A stretch of DNA of 64,000 nt from an uncultured Pirellulaceae bacterium. GTDB lineage: Bacteria > Planctomycetota > Planctomycetia > Pirellulales > Pirellulaceae. The notes beneath the pieces were generated by a model, which saw only the letters and a program-made list of their open reading frames with translations, was not told the origin of the DNA and ran no database searches. A program made the translations under genes and the position numbers. The stretch is from positions 1 through 64,000 of the forward strand of contig CAJQPP010000078.1 of assembly GCA_905480235.1 (NCBI GenBank). The letters are read 5' to 3'. This document shows, piece after piece, positions 18,195 through 27,953 of the stretch. Each line of letters opens with the position of its first letter. The first letter of the stretch is position 1.

Positions 18195-18662
18195 ATGCAG
18201 AAAACTTGGATGAAATGGATTGGTTTGACGTTGGCACCGTGCCTGGCAATTTTTATGGTTGCTGGCTGCGGAGGTGGTGATGGGAGCGGTGACAAGTTGT
18301 TGGCTGACGCTAACAAAACAAGTATGGACCGAATCTGCACCCTTTACAGCTCATTCCAATTGGTGAACCAGGGTAACGGGCCTTCTGACGAGGCTACGTT
18401 CCGAAGTTTCATTAGCGAGCGGCCGCCCTTGCAACTGGAGAGAATCGGAGTCGATCCATCTGACCTCGATTCCATATTCATCTCCGATCGAGATAATGAA
18501 CCGTACGAAATCCTTTGGAGCGTCGCCGCGGATCAACGGAGTGAACCTGTCGCAATCATTGCCGAAAAGACGGGTGTAGACGGTATGCGGATGATTGGTT
18601 TTCATCGAAAACCCCATCGGGAAGTCGAAGAAGCCGAGTACAAGCAGCTGTTTGGCAATTAG
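18195..18662 (+). CDS. Small lipoprotein following DUF1559
   Basis: Protein of 155 aa with a lipoprotein signal peptide (LAPCLAIFMVAGC, Cys near residue 25, then GGGDGSGD). The mature part (LADANKTSMDRICTLYSSFQ, GPSDEATFRSFI, FISDRDNEPYEILW) resembles the small lipoproteins that commonly sit directly after DUF1559 genes in planctomycetes. The ATG at 18195 has AGGTGA about 6 nt upstream. It begins 53 nt after the DUF1559 stop and is probably co-transcribed. Function unknown; an accessory role to the pseudopilin is a guess from position. Confidence 0.75.
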   Translation: MQKTWMKWIGLTLAPCLAIFMVAGCGGGDGSGDKLLADANKTSMDRICTLYSSFQLVNQGNGPSDEATFRSFISERPPLQLERIGVDPSDLDSIFISDRDNEPYEILWSVAADQRSEPVAIIAEKTGVDGMRMIGFHRKPHREVEEAEYKQLFGN

Positions 18663-19079
18663 GCCACGCAGCTGGCTTCGGCCTCTCATTTACTGTGATA
18701 CTCCACCGCGTAAAAACGCGGTGAGAGTAACACTTCCGTGATTACAAATACTGTGACCAGCGGTCGGTAGTTTCGCTTATTTTCCTCGACGACGAGCCTC
18801 CGAGGTTCCCTCGTTCAGGGAGTAAGCCGTTGCCAAGTTAGGCGATGTCGCTTCCGACTTTGACGGGTCGCTGGTTGAGAGCGAAAGCTTCCTAACTGAC
18901 TTCGCCAGCGTAGTATTCACGTAAACGGCAGCTATGGGCACGGCGAGTGCCATGCCTCTATTGTTTGTGAAGCTGCGCATTGGCGTTGAATTTTTGGCAG
19001 TATAAAAACTGAGGAATTGCCTGAAGCCGACCTCAAAAAACCTAAACCCAGTTCCCATATCGAATCTTGAGGTAGGTCG
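18663..19079. other. Intergenic region with hairpin and promoter-like elements
   Basis: About 420 bases. It holds a perfect hairpin CACCGCGT-AAAA-ACGCGGTG at 18704-18723 without a T-run (possible transcript end for the lipoprotein gene), a TATAAA at 19001-19006 and the operator-like site at 19022-19038. A minus-strand ORF (18777-19268; an internal ATG at about 18978 would give 67 aa with one hydrophobic stretch) has no ribosome binding site and I do not call it. Confidence 0.4.
19022..19038 (+). promoter_or_regulatory. Possible weaker LacI-type operator before the phosphorylase gene
   Basis: TGAAGCCGACCTCAAAA matches the shared operator TGAAACCGCTCCCAAAA at 13 of 17 positions. It lies 15 bases after a TATAAA, again just downstream of a possible promoter. 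Confidence 0.4.
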
Positions 19080-22000
19080 TTGACCCAATCCAACCAAGAA
19101 ATTGAATCGACTCGCACTGACCAAGGCACCCGCTCGGTCCCCCGCCCGACTTCCCCACCAGGCATCAGCGGACAATACGTGCAGATGGATGGCGATCGAG
19201 CGTACTGTATTTCGAACAGTCACTTGATGCCCGAATTCTTTATGACCTTGGTCAGCTCCAGCGACCACTGGATGTTCGTCTCCAGCAACGGTGCCTTAAC
19301 CGCGGGACGAACCAACGCAAACTCAGCTCTGTTTCCTTATTATTCGGCAGATAAAATTGCCGACATGCGTCATTGTACCGGCACGCTGACAGTCATGCGT
19401 GTCCGAGACAAAAACGGCAGCGAGCGATTGTGGCAACCTTTTGCCACCCAATGGGTCAACGACCCCCAGATCGTGCGTAACCTCTACAAAAATGATTTCG
19501 GAAACAAGCTGTGGTTTGAAGAAATCAACGAATCACTAGGCCTCTGCTTCCGCTATCGCTGGACCTTTGGCGATCGCTTTGGCATCGTGCGGTCCTGCGA
19601 AATCCAGAACAGGAATTCCGAACCGATTCAAATTGAACTGCTGGATGGCTTACAAAACATTTTGCCCTGCGGGATCGATCAGTTTTTCCAACTACGTTTC
19701 AGTAACCTGGCTGATGCCTATAAAAAATCGGAATTAGATCCCTCATCAGGTTTAGGTATTTACTACTTAAGCTCCATCCCCACCGACCGCGCGGAACCCA
19801 GCGAAGGATTACGGGCCACCACCGTGTTCCAAACAGGCCTGCCGGCAGCCGAGATCCTGCTCAGCAGCCGCCAAATCCCGGCCTTTTTGCTTAACGGCCA
19901 GGTCTCTGGAGAAGTCGATGTCAGAGCGCACCGCGGCGCTTATTTGGCGAAGTCCACCGTCAACATCGAAGCCAATCAATCATTCCGCTGGCAAATGGTA
20001 GCCTCGCTCAATCAAGATCAGACCGATGTGATTAACCGTCAACATCTGATTCAAACCCACGAGAACTTGGACGAGGAGATCCAGCAAGATATCGATGAGC
20101 TGCAGAATAATTTACTGCAAATACTTTCTTGTAATGATGGCCGACAACAGGGTGATGATGCTCTGCGAGTCCATCGCCACCAATCCAATGTGTTATTCAA
20201 TGTGATGCGTGGCGGAACGCCTGCCTTTGGTTACCTGGTTAACCGCAGTGACTTTACAAAACACGTCAAGCATTTCAACGCAGCCGTTTACGATCGCAAC
20301 CAAAAATATTTGGCTGATCTGCCGGAACAGCTTCGCATCGACCAATTGCTGCAGAAGCTTTCCGACCGAAATGAACCCGACCTACTGAGGATTGGTTTGG
20401 AATACCTGCCCCTCGGTTTTAGTCGACGGCATGGCGATCCCACTCGCCCTTGGAACCTATTCGAGATTCGCCTCAAGGACGAACAGGGGAATCCTGACCT
20501 CAATTACCAAGGTAACTGGCGGGACATTTTCCAAAACTGGGAAGCCCTCTCCATGTCATGGCCCCGCTTCGCACCCAATATGGTTTTCCGGTTCCTCAAT
20601 GCGTCGACCGCCGACGGTTACAACCCTTACCGGGTGACCAAAAACGGGATCGAATGGGAGGCCCCCGATGCCGAAGATCCCTGGGCCAATATCGGTTACT
20701 GGGGGGATCATCAGGTGGTTTATTTACTGATGCTTTTGGAACGCACCCGAAATTACGACCCACAGCAACTAGACCAGTGGTTGGATGCCGAATACTGCAC
20801 CTATTCCCAGGTGCCCTACCGCATTCGCAGTTACGAGGAGATTCGCCAGAATCCTCGCGAGTCGATCGATTTTGATTTTGATTTAGCGAAACGGATCGAG
20901 AGTCGGGTTTGCGATTTTGGCTCCGACGGAAAATTATTGCAAAATCGCGACGGCGGTGTTTACCGAGCTACGATGGGTGAAAAGCTGCTGGTGCCGGCGT
21001 TGGCCAAGATGACCAATTTCGTACCGGAAGGCGGGATCTGGTTGAATACCCAACGCCCTGAATGGAACGATGCCAATAACGCGCTCGCTGGCTATGGTTT
21101 ATCGATGGTGACGGTTTGTTACCTGCGTCGTTACTTGGCGTTTCTTAACGATTGGTTTGCCTCACTGACTCTGCCACAGTTTTTGGTATCCACCGACATT
21201 GTGGCCCTCATGCAGCAAATCGAAACGGTTTTGAAAGATCACCTGCCTGGTGAGCAGGCAATGAGCGATCAGCAGCGGATGGAAATGGTGGAAGGTCTGT
21301 CTCAGGCTGGTAGCCATTATCGCAAGACTCTTTATGAACGCGGCTTGGGCGGTGAAAAAGTTTATCTGCGGGTAGAAGATTGTCGCGCCTGGTTCGAGAC
21401 CTGCCTGCAACACCTCGATCATACGATCAAAGCTAACCGGCGTGAGGATGGGCTTTTCCATTCCTACAATTTAGTCGGTTTCAACGAGCGGCATGAATGC
21501 CGGGTGGAGCATTTATTTGAGATGCTGGAAGGTCAGGTCGCGGTGCTGAGCTCTGGCCAACTGACCGCCGCCGAATCAGCCGATCTACTGGATGCGTTGC
21601 GTCAGAGCAAGATGTACCGCGAAGACCAAAATAGCTACACACTGTACCCGGACCGAGCACTACCGCGGTTCGACGAGAAAAACGCGCCTGCCGCGGACGT
21701 CCTCGAAAAATCCCAATTGGTCACCGCCCTCATGCAGGCCGGCGATCGTTCCTTGGTCACCAAAGACGTCCATAACCAATGGCACTTTAACGGCGATTTC
21801 AGAAATGCTGAAGACGTCTCGGCTTGCCTGAATAAATTGGCCGAGGATGATCGCTTCCGCGAATTCGTACAGCAGGACCAATCCTTGATCGAAGAGGCTT
21901 TCGAAGAGACCTTCGAACACCGGTATTTCACGGGTCGTTCCGGGACATTTTTCGGGTACGAAGGCCTGGGATCGATTTACTGGCATATGGTTTCAAAATT

Positions 22001-22586
22001 ATCCTTAGCCGCTCAGGAATGCCTCCTCAACGCCATTGGAGAATCGGCCAATCTGGAGACGATCGCCCAGTTACGAAACCAATACATTGAGATCCGTGAA
22101 GGTACCGGCATCAAAAAAAGCCCGCGTCATTACGGAGCCTTTCCAACGGACCCCTACTCGCACACCCCTCAACATGCTGGGGCTCAACAACCAGGCATGA
22201 CGGGACAGGTAAAAGAAGATGTGATAGCCCGCTTGGCGGAGGTTGGATTGCGAATTCGGCATGGTGTCGTCAGTTTTGATCCCGTGCTATTTGAGTCAAA
22301 CGAACTTCTGCAGTCACCCTCTCAATTACGATTCTTTGATGTCTCGATGGAGCAAGTCACCTTATCCTTAGAGGCCGGTACTTTCGCGTTTACGGTCTGT
22401 CAAATCCCCGTTGTTTACCGCGAAAGCCAAGAGACTTTTATTCACGTTCACTTTAAAAGCGGAGAAGTCGTAAAACGTTCCGGCAGTTCATTGACGGCCG
22501 ACGAATCGCGAATTCTTTTTGACCGAAGTGGTGAAATATCCCAAATCAGTTTGGAATTTTCGCCACGTGACTTTCAAACATTTTGA
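19080..22586 (+). CDS. Clan GH-Q glycoside phosphorylase-like protein (GH94/GH149/GH161 type)
   Basis: Cytoplasmic protein of 1168 aa without a signal peptide. The N-terminal 300 residues form a beta-sandwich (DGDRAYCISNSHLMPEFF, SSNGALTAGR). An (alpha/alpha)6 barrel follows with GGTPAFGYLVNRSDFTKH, DPWANIGYWGDHQ and RPEWNDANNALAGYG; Asp664 in WND is the expected general acid. Inverting phosphorylases of this clan split beta-glucosidic bonds with phosphate to give glucose 1-phosphate. The size fits GH149 or GH161, which act on beta-1,3-oligoglucans, better than the roughly 800-aa GH94 cellobiose phosphorylases; exact family cannot be fixed by eye. The TTG start at 19080 has GAGG 7 nt upstream; the next candidate is ATG 19185. 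The GH-A gene starts 14 nt after its stop. Confidence 0.65.
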   Translation: MTQSNQEIESTRTDQGTRSVPRPTSPPGISGQYVQMDGDRAYCISNSHLMPEFFMTLVSSSDHWMFVSSNGALTAGRTNANSALFPYYSADKIADMRHCTGTLTVMRVRDKNGSERLWQPFATQWVNDPQIVRNLYKNDFGNKLWFEEINESLGLCFRYRWTFGDRFGIVRSCEIQNRNSEPIQIELLDGLQNILPCGIDQFFQLRFSNLADAYKKSELDPSSGLGIYYLSSIPTDRAEPSEGLRATTVFQTGLPAAEILLSSRQIPAFLLNGQVSGEVDVRAHRGAYLAKSTVNIEANQSFRWQMVASLNQDQTDVINRQHLIQTHENLDEEIQQDIDELQNNLLQILSCNDGRQQGDDALRVHRHQSNVLFNVMRGGTPAFGYLVNRSDFTKHVKHFNAAVYDRNQKYLADLPEQLRIDQLLQKLSDRNEPDLLRIGLEYLPLGFSRRHGDPTRPWNLFEIRLKDEQGNPDLNYQGNWRDIFQNWEALSMSWPRFAPNMVFRFLNASTADGYNPYRVTKNGIEWEAPDAEDPWANIGYWGDHQVVYLLMLLERTRNYDPQQLDQWLDAEYCTYSQVPYRIRSYEEIRQNPRESIDFDFDLAKRIESRVCDFGSDGKLLQNRDGGVYRATMGEKLLVPALAKMTNFVPEGGIWLNTQRPEWNDANNALAGYGLSMVTVCYLRRYLAFLNDWFASLTLPQFLVSTDIVALMQQIETVLKDHLPGEQAMSDQQRMEMVEGLSQAGSHYRKTLYERGLGGEKVYLRVEDCRAWFETCLQHLDHTIKANRREDGLFHSYNLVGFNERHECRVEHLFEMLEGQVAVLSSGQLTAAESADLLDALRQSKMYREDQNSYTLYPDRALPRFDEKNAPAADVLEKSQLVTALMQAGDRSLVTKDVHNQWHFNGDFRNAEDVSACLNKLAEDDRFREFVQQDQSLIEEAFEETFEHRYFTGRSGTFFGYEGLGSIYWHMVSKLSLAAQECLLNAIGESANLETIAQLRNQYIEIREGTGIKKSPRHYGAFPTDPYSHTPQHAGAQQPGMTGQVKEDVIARLAEVGLRIRHGVVSFDPVLFESNELLQSPSQLRFFDVSMEQVTLSLEAGTFAFTVCQIPVVYRESQETFIHVHFKSGEVVKRSGSSLTADESRILFDRSGEISQISLEFSPRDFQTF

Positions 22587-22600
22587 TTCAGGAAAACCCC

Positions 22601-24427
22601 ATGCAGATTCACACAAGCATGCGAATGCTCTCGTTGATAATCGCATTCGCATTGACGATTGCCGCGACTCCCCTGGCGGCACAACCCACTAATGTGACGC
22701 TAGAAAAAACGGACCAAGGTTGGCAATTGCAACGGGACGGCAAACCCTACTACGTCAATGGAGCGGGGGGGCAAGCCTCCGTGGAATTACTCTCTCAATG
22801 CGGCGGTAACAGCAATCGCACTTGGGGAGTCGACGATATTGATGCAACATTGCGGCACCTGGACGAAGCACACGCGAACGGTATCAGCGTCGCGCTCGGG
22901 ATTTGGATCGAGCATGAACGACATGGGTTTGATTACAACGACAAAGCAGCGTTGCAAAAACAAATCGATCTCACGTTGTCGCACGTGAAACGCCTCAAAG
23001 ATCATCCGGCGATTCTCGTCTGGGGCATCGGTAATGAGATGGAAGGCAGTGGGGCCAACGAAACCATCTGGAAACACCTTGAGGAAATTGCCCAGTTGGT
23101 GAAAAAAGAAGACCCCCATCATCCCGTGATGACCGTTGTTGCCGAACTTGGCGGCGAGGGTGAAAAAGCAAAAGCTTTTCATGAGCACTGTCCAAGTATC
23201 GACATCCTAGGCATCAACACTTACGGCGGTACCGATTCGATTCCCAGTCGTTATCGAAGTGCCGGTGGGACCAAGCCTTACCTCGTTACAGAATTCGGCC
23301 CCAACGGCCCGTGGGAAGTTGGTAAGAATTCGTTTGGTGCCGTCGAAGAGCCCACCAGTACCGAAAAAGAAAAGAAATACCGTCAATCATTGAATGCCCT
23401 CCAGGATGATTCCGAGCTATGCCTTGGGTCCTACGCGTTTCTTTGGGGACACAAACAGGAAGCCACCTCTACCTGGTTCGGGTTATTCCTGCCTGACGGC
23501 CGCAAAACAGCCGCCGTGGATGCATTGACTGAAATGTGGGGTGGCAAGGTCGATGAAAACCATTGCCCCGTGATCAATAGCATGGCCGTTAAAGGCGCGA
23601 GTGAAATCAAACCTGGCCAACAAGTGACCGTCAACCTGGACGCAACGGACCCTGACGGCGATGACGTCAAAGTTGACTGGCTGGTCATGGCTGAGGCCGA
23701 CAAGATGTTGACTGGCGGAGACTTTCAGAAAACGCCGGAGGCATTCACCAAATCGATCGTTAAATCTGATAACGAGCACGCCGTCATCAAAATGCCGGAG
23801 GCCGAAGGCATCTATCGAGTTTACGCGTTAGTGGGCGATGGTAAACGTTCCGCAGCCTCCGCCAATGTTGCTTTGTTGGTCAACCAAGAAGTGACCGACG
23901 GACCGCAAGGAAAAGACAGCGAGCTGCCTTTCATCGTTCTCGATGAACCCGACACCAACAGCGGCTATTACCCCTCCGGCTGGATGGGTAGCACCGGTGC
24001 CGTCACGATGGACGAGAGCTGCACCGACAATCCAAAATTCGGCAAGCACTGCGTGAAATTTGGCTACACCATCGGTGGTAACTGGGCAGGTGTCGTTTGG
24101 CAAAACCCACCCGATGATTGGGGCGACAAAGATGGGGGTTTCAATCTCAGCGGTGCCAAGAAACTGACGTTCTGGGCACGAGGCGAAGCCGGCGGCGAAA
24201 AAATGAAGTTTGGATTTGGTCTGCTGGGGCGAGACAAAAAGTTCTACGACACCGGCAAAAAGGAGACCAAAGAGATCAAGCTAACCAAAGACTGGAAGCA
24301 ATACAGCATCGATCTGGAAGGCCTCAATCTCAACCGTATCAAATCCGGTTTTTACTGGACGCTGGCCGGCCAAGGTAAACCGATTACGTTTTACCTTGAC
24401 CGCATCGCTTTTGAAGATGGGAAGTAA
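22601..24427 (+). CDS. Exported clan GH-A glycoside hydrolase with C-terminal binding-type domains
   Basis: Protein of 608 aa with a signal peptide (MLSLIIAFALTIAATPLAA). A TIM barrel spans about residues 45-330: WGIGNEMEG puts the acid/base at Glu146 and YLVTEFGPNG the nucleophile at Glu231, the pattern of GH2/GH5-like retaining glycosidases. A cadherin/Ig-like domain (TDPDGDDVKVDWLV) follows near 345-430 and a carbohydrate-binding-like beta-sandwich near 445-608 (LTFWARGEAGGEKMKFGFG, YSIDLEGLNL, FYLDRIAFEDG). The start is ATG 22601 with CAGGAAAA upstream. It lies directly after the phosphorylase, so an operon supplying oligosaccharides for phosphorolysis is likely. The exact substrate is not readable. 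Confidence 0.78.
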   Translation: MQIHTSMRMLSLIIAFALTIAATPLAAQPTNVTLEKTDQGWQLQRDGKPYYVNGAGGQASVELLSQCGGNSNRTWGVDDIDATLRHLDEAHANGISVALGIWIEHERHGFDYNDKAALQKQIDLTLSHVKRLKDHPAILVWGIGNEMEGSGANETIWKHLEEIAQLVKKEDPHHPVMTVVAELGGEGEKAKAFHEHCPSIDILGINTYGGTDSIPSRYRSAGGTKPYLVTEFGPNGPWEVGKNSFGAVEEPTSTEKEKKYRQSLNALQDDSELCLGSYAFLWGHKQEATSTWFGLFLPDGRKTAAVDALTEMWGGKVDENHCPVINSMAVKGASEIKPGQQVTVNLDATDPDGDDVKVDWLVMAEADKMLTGGDFQKTPEAFTKSIVKSDNEHAVIKMPEAEGIYRVYALVGDGKRSAASANVALLVNQEVTDGPQGKDSELPFIVLDEPDTNSGYYPSGWMGSTGAVTMDESCTDNPKFGKHCVKFGYTIGGNWAGVVWQNPPDDWGDKDGGFNLSGAKKLTFWARGEAGGEKMKFGFGLLGRDKKFYDTGKKETKEIKLTKDWKQYSIDLEGLNLNRIKSGFYWTLAGQGKPITFYLDRIAFEDGK

Positions 24428-24442
24428 AGGTAAACCAACCCC

Positions 24443-26320
24443 TTAATCGATCATCCAAATGGCTTGATCGATGGCAATCTGCCAGAAAAACGGAGTGGCT
24501 GAAAACTCGGGACTCTGCCAAGTCAACTTGGCAGTGATCTCCCCAGTCGAGTCTTTCACGAACCGCGACAGGTCACCTGTCGCGGTTATCTCCATCAGCC
24601 CGTCCTGATTAACTGCGAATCCGCTTTCCACGACCTCCCATTGTCGGAGGTTGGTATCTAACAGCGAGATTGACTGCAGGACATCACCGGCAGGCCCGCC
24701 CGACATGGAAGCTTCCAAACGAAAACCGAGACTGCTCGGATTGCTGATTTCCGAATTCGCAATCAAGACCATGTCGACTTTTTGTTTCGCCGGATTGCCG
24801 GTCGGTGATGGATCCAATCGGTAGTAAGTATCATCCCCGGTAGCTACGTTCGATAGTTGACCGGAAACGGCGACGCCATCTAATAACTTGCGTCCCAGGG
24901 GTTCGATAACGCCAGGGAGAATTCTGCAACTGATATTGTCCACGTAGACCGAACCGCCGTCGAATTCATTCTGCTTGAAGACGACTGCCAACCTGGCTTC
25001 CACCGCGCCGGCCGGAACGACGGTGGTCACAATCTGGTTGTACCATTGGTCATTAGCGGAACTGCCATTCGCAATCACTTTAAAGAAACTGCCAAGGTAT
25101 TGGGCAGAGCCATAGGCCGCGTGCGCCTTGGAATAGTAATCGAACTTGAAGACAAGCTCATTACCTGTCCCGGCGATGGAGTCGCTGGAGGGAAGGAAGC
25201 GATCAATCGAGGCGGCAATCGTTTGCCCGGGCATGACGGTCAAGCCTTGCTGCACACCCGAGTAATTCACGGTCCCGTCGAATTGCCCAAACAGTTTCAA
25301 TGATTCGAAACCATCCGTGACGTAATTGGCACCTGTAACAATGTTTGGCAGACGGTTCCCAAATAACGACCAATGAGCCATCGAACCACCATTTTGTTCG
25401 AAACTGCCATTTTCAAACGTCAATTGGTAGGCGCCGGCTGTGCGTTCAAATGCGTATACGTAATCCACGAAAAACTGTTGCGGCCAGACCGTCGTTTCAT
25501 CCGGATTGGAAAGAAAACTACCGCCCACTGCGGTGTTTAAAATAACACTCATGGGTGCGGTTTGATTGGAAATAAAGGCCTCGGTATCGGCATCAAAAAC
25601 GGTGTAATGATGCACATCATCAATGTAATATCTCACTTGATCAGCATCCCATTCCGCCGCGTAAACGTGGAAATTGCTGTGGTAATCCGTTAAGCCTGCC
25701 CGATTAATCGTCTGATTTTCACGATACAAAAAATCGTGCCGATAGGGTGGGTTGGTACCCCAATGAAACGCACTGCTAGTCGTGAACGGTTCATCGCCAC
25801 GATTTTCCATGATGTCGATTTCCCCTTGGCTCGGCCATGAGAATTGCTGAGTATCCGGCAACAACCAGATGGCAGGCCACATCCCACGAGAAGTCGGCAA
25901 ATCCGCTCGCACTTCAAATCGTCCGTATTGCTGACGGATCTTACTGGTCACCAAACCACTAAGATAAGGCAAACCACCCGTGGCAATATTTTCCGAAGTA
26001 ATCACCAGATTGCCACCATTGACCGCTACTTGGCTGGGACGGTAGGCATGCAAAGAATTGTTCGTAGGCGAATTACTGAAACTCGCCTCCCACTTCGTCG
26101 TATCCAGCGAACTACCATTAAATTCGTCGAACCAGGTCACATTCCAATTCGGACTAGCGGGCGGTGCATTTCTTTGGGCCGGCGGAGGCGTTCGAGTTTT
26201 TCCGCCCTCCTTGCTACCCCCTACTCCGCGTCGTTGAGCTTCAACGGATTGCGGGAAGGGCAGGGCGGTCAAAAAAAACAACAAGCAAATCCACGCGAAC
26301 GAGGGGACGATACGGCGCAT
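24443..26320 (-). CDS. Exported GH16 glycoside hydrolase (laminarinase/agarase-like)
   Basis: Protein of 625 aa with a signal peptide and a Pro-rich linker, then a GH16 domain at about residues 58-295. The catalytic signature GEIDIMEN gives nucleophile Glu167 and acid/base Glu172, in the beta-bulge form typical of GH16 laminarinases and lichenases; GMWPAIWLLP and AAEWDADQVRYYID are further family segments. Residues about 300-470 form a CBM-like beta-sandwich (FENGSFEQNGGSMAHW, VYVDNISCRI), and the last 120 residues are another beta-rich domain. Start ATG 26320 has GGGAG 7 nt upstream. It ends 15 nt from the end of the GH-A gene, facing it. Likely extracellular or periplasmic cleavage of a beta-glucan or galactan. 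Confidence 0.88.
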   Translation of the reverse strand: MRRIVPSFAWICLLFFLTALPFPQSVEAQRRGVGGSKEGGKTRTPPPAQRNAPPASPNWNVTWFDEFNGSSLDTTKWEASFSNSPTNNSLHAYRPSQVAVNGGNLVITSENIATGGLPYLSGLVTSKIRQQYGRFEVRADLPTSRGMWPAIWLLPDTQQFSWPSQGEIDIMENRGDEPFTTSSAFHWGTNPPYRHDFLYRENQTINRAGLTDYHSNFHVYAAEWDADQVRYYIDDVHHYTVFDADTEAFISNQTAPMSVILNTAVGGSFLSNPDETTVWPQQFFVDYVYAFERTAGAYQLTFENGSFEQNGGSMAHWSLFGNRLPNIVTGANYVTDGFESLKLFGQFDGTVNYSGVQQGLTVMPGQTIAASIDRFLPSSDSIAGTGNELVFKFDYYSKAHAAYGSAQYLGSFFKVIANGSSANDQWYNQIVTTVVPAGAVEARLAVVFKQNEFDGGSVYVDNISCRILPGVIEPLGRKLLDGVAVSGQLSNVATGDDTYYRLDPSPTGNPAKQKVDMVLIANSEISNPSSLGFRLEASMSGGPAGDVLQSISLLDTNLRQWEVVESGFAVNQDGLMEITATGDLSRFVKDSTGEITAKLTWQSPEFSATPFFWQIAIDQAIWMID

Positions 26321-26420
26321 TAGAAGACTCCCATTCTAGAGCTTGATCATGAGAAGATAAGCGACAAGACCTGACTAACCCAAGATTAGCACAAGCAGGT
26401 CGCGATTTCGAGTAAGATGA

Positions 26421-26434
26421 TCGTTTCTAAACGA
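26421..26434. promoter_or_regulatory. Palindrome between divergent GH16 and sulfatase genes
   Basis: TCGTTT-CT-AAACGA is a perfect 6-2-6 inverted repeat in the 175-base divergent promoter region, with AAACGTT (26452) nearby. It differs from the TGAAAC-type operators, so any regulator would be another one. Confidence 0.35.
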
Positions 26435-26495
26435 ATCGGAAGCTAATTAGTAAACGTTCATTCAAAGTTACGGCCCCAAACCAAGCGCTTTCATC

Positions 26496-27815
26496 ATGAA
26501 AAAATTTAAAGCTCCAGCATTAGCTTTCATGCTAATTGGCTATCTGACAGCTACCGCGACAGCACACTTGCAGGGCCAACTCAGTGACCCACCCAACATC
26601 GTTTTGATTATGGCGGACGATCTCGGTTACGAATGCCTGGGCGTCAATGGTGGATCCTCTTACCAAACCCCCTGTCTCGACCAGTTGGCGGAAAGCGGCA
26701 TGCGATTCGAGCATTGCTACTCACAGCCTTTATGCACCCCCTCGCGTGTCAAAATCATGACCGGCGTTTACAACATTCGAAACTACACACAATTCGGTGT
26801 CTTGCCGCAGTCCGAAACCACGTTTGCCAACCTGCTCAGAGATGCCGGATACGAGACTTGCATCGTCGGCAAATGGCAATTGAAAGGAACTCCCCAACAA
26901 TTTGGTTTTGACGAATCCTGTCTTTGGCAACAGAATCGCGTACCCGAACGTTACCCTAACCCCGGCTTGGAAATAAACGGCAAGCGAGTGAACTTTAGTA
27001 ACGGGGAATACGGCCCCGATCTTGTAAGCGACTTCGCCTGTGACTTTATGCGTCGCAAACGGGACAAGCCCTTTCTCGTTTACTACCCCATGATCCTGAC
27101 GCATTGCCCTTTCGGCCCGACACCCGATTCGCCCGACTGGGATCCTACCAGCAAAGGCTCCAAGACCTACAAAGGCGATCCGAAGTATTTTCCGGACATG
27201 GTCGCCTACATGGATAAGATCGTTGGCAAGTTGGCAACCACACTCGATGAGACAGGACAAAGCCAAAACACCTTGGTGATATTTACGGGAGACAACGGAA
27301 CGGATAAACCCATCGTCTCCATGATGGGCGAGCAACGTGTCGTCGGTGGCAAAAAGAAAATGACCGACGCGGGAACCCGCGCCGCCATGATCGCAAACTG
27401 GCCCGGCACAATCGCGGCAGGTCAGACTTCTCAAGACCTTGTGGATTTCAGTGATTTCCTACCGACTCTTTGCGCCGCTGCCAAAGTGAAAATCCCGGCG
27501 ACGTTATCGATCGATGGCGTCAGCTTTCTGCCTCAACTCCTCGGCGAAGCGGGGACCCCGCGGAAATGGGTGTATTGCTGGTTCTCACGCAACGGCCAAG
27601 GAAAAGGACAGCAATGGGCTCGCAACCAACAGTGGAAACTCTACGGAGATGGTCGCCTGTATGACATTTCCGCGGACCCTCTTGAGCAGTCCCCCATCAC
27701 CCAAACGGTTCTCACGACCGCCCAGGCGTCCAACCGAGACATGTTGCAGACTGTGTTGACTGGCTTGAAAGATGCCAGACCCAAGCAATCGCCACCGCCA
27801 CAAAAACAGAATTGA
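26496..27815 (+). CDS. Type I sulfatase (formylglycine-dependent), exported
   Basis: Protein of 439 aa with a signal peptide (ALAFMLIGYLTATATA). The sulfatase core starts with NIVLIMADDLGYECLG (metal-binding Asp pair). CTPSR at residues 80-84 is the C-x-P-x-R motif in which Cys80 would be turned to formylglycine by an FGE-type enzyme; GKWQLKG and VIFTGDNGTDKP are further conserved sites. It removes sulfate esters from a polysaccharide or similar substrate. Its length is typical. The sulfatase faces away from the GH16 gene across a short divergent promoter region, suggesting that the glycan degraded by this locus may be sulfated. No maturase gene is in the window. Confidence 0.93.
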   Translation: MKKFKAPALAFMLIGYLTATATAHLQGQLSDPPNIVLIMADDLGYECLGVNGGSSYQTPCLDQLAESGMRFEHCYSQPLCTPSRVKIMTGVYNIRNYTQFGVLPQSETTFANLLRDAGYETCIVGKWQLKGTPQQFGFDESCLWQQNRVPERYPNPGLEINGKRVNFSNGEYGPDLVSDFACDFMRRKRDKPFLVYYPMILTHCPFGPTPDSPDWDPTSKGSKTYKGDPKYFPDMVAYMDKIVGKLATTLDETGQSQNTLVIFTGDNGTDKPIVSMMGEQRVVGGKKKMTDAGTRAAMIANWPGTIAAGQTSQDLVDFSDFLPTLCAAAKVKIPATLSIDGVSFLPQLLGEAGTPRKWVYCWFSRNGQGKGQQWARNQQWKLYGDGRLYDISADPLEQSPITQTVLTTAQASNRDMLQTVLTGLKDARPKQSPPPQKQN

Positions 27816-27953
27816 CGAAGCACCCGCTTTGGTGGCTAAATTTGGCCAAAGAAAATATCGTGGCCAATCGTCCGCTGCTTACGAAAAACAGGAATTTAGC
27901 GCGTCGGACGAAAACCAAAAATTTGAGCCGGTAGGCGAAACGGGGGATCGAAA

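Noticed and set aside
18777-19268. 163-aa minus-strand ORF upstream of the phosphorylase
   Set aside because: It overlaps the start of the phosphorylase on the other strand and has no ribosome binding site. The internal 67-aa version has one hydrophobic stretch but no other support.
26730-27434. 234-aa ORF opposite the sulfatase
   Set aside because: The plus-strand sulfatase has all family motifs; the antisense frame has no recognisable features.
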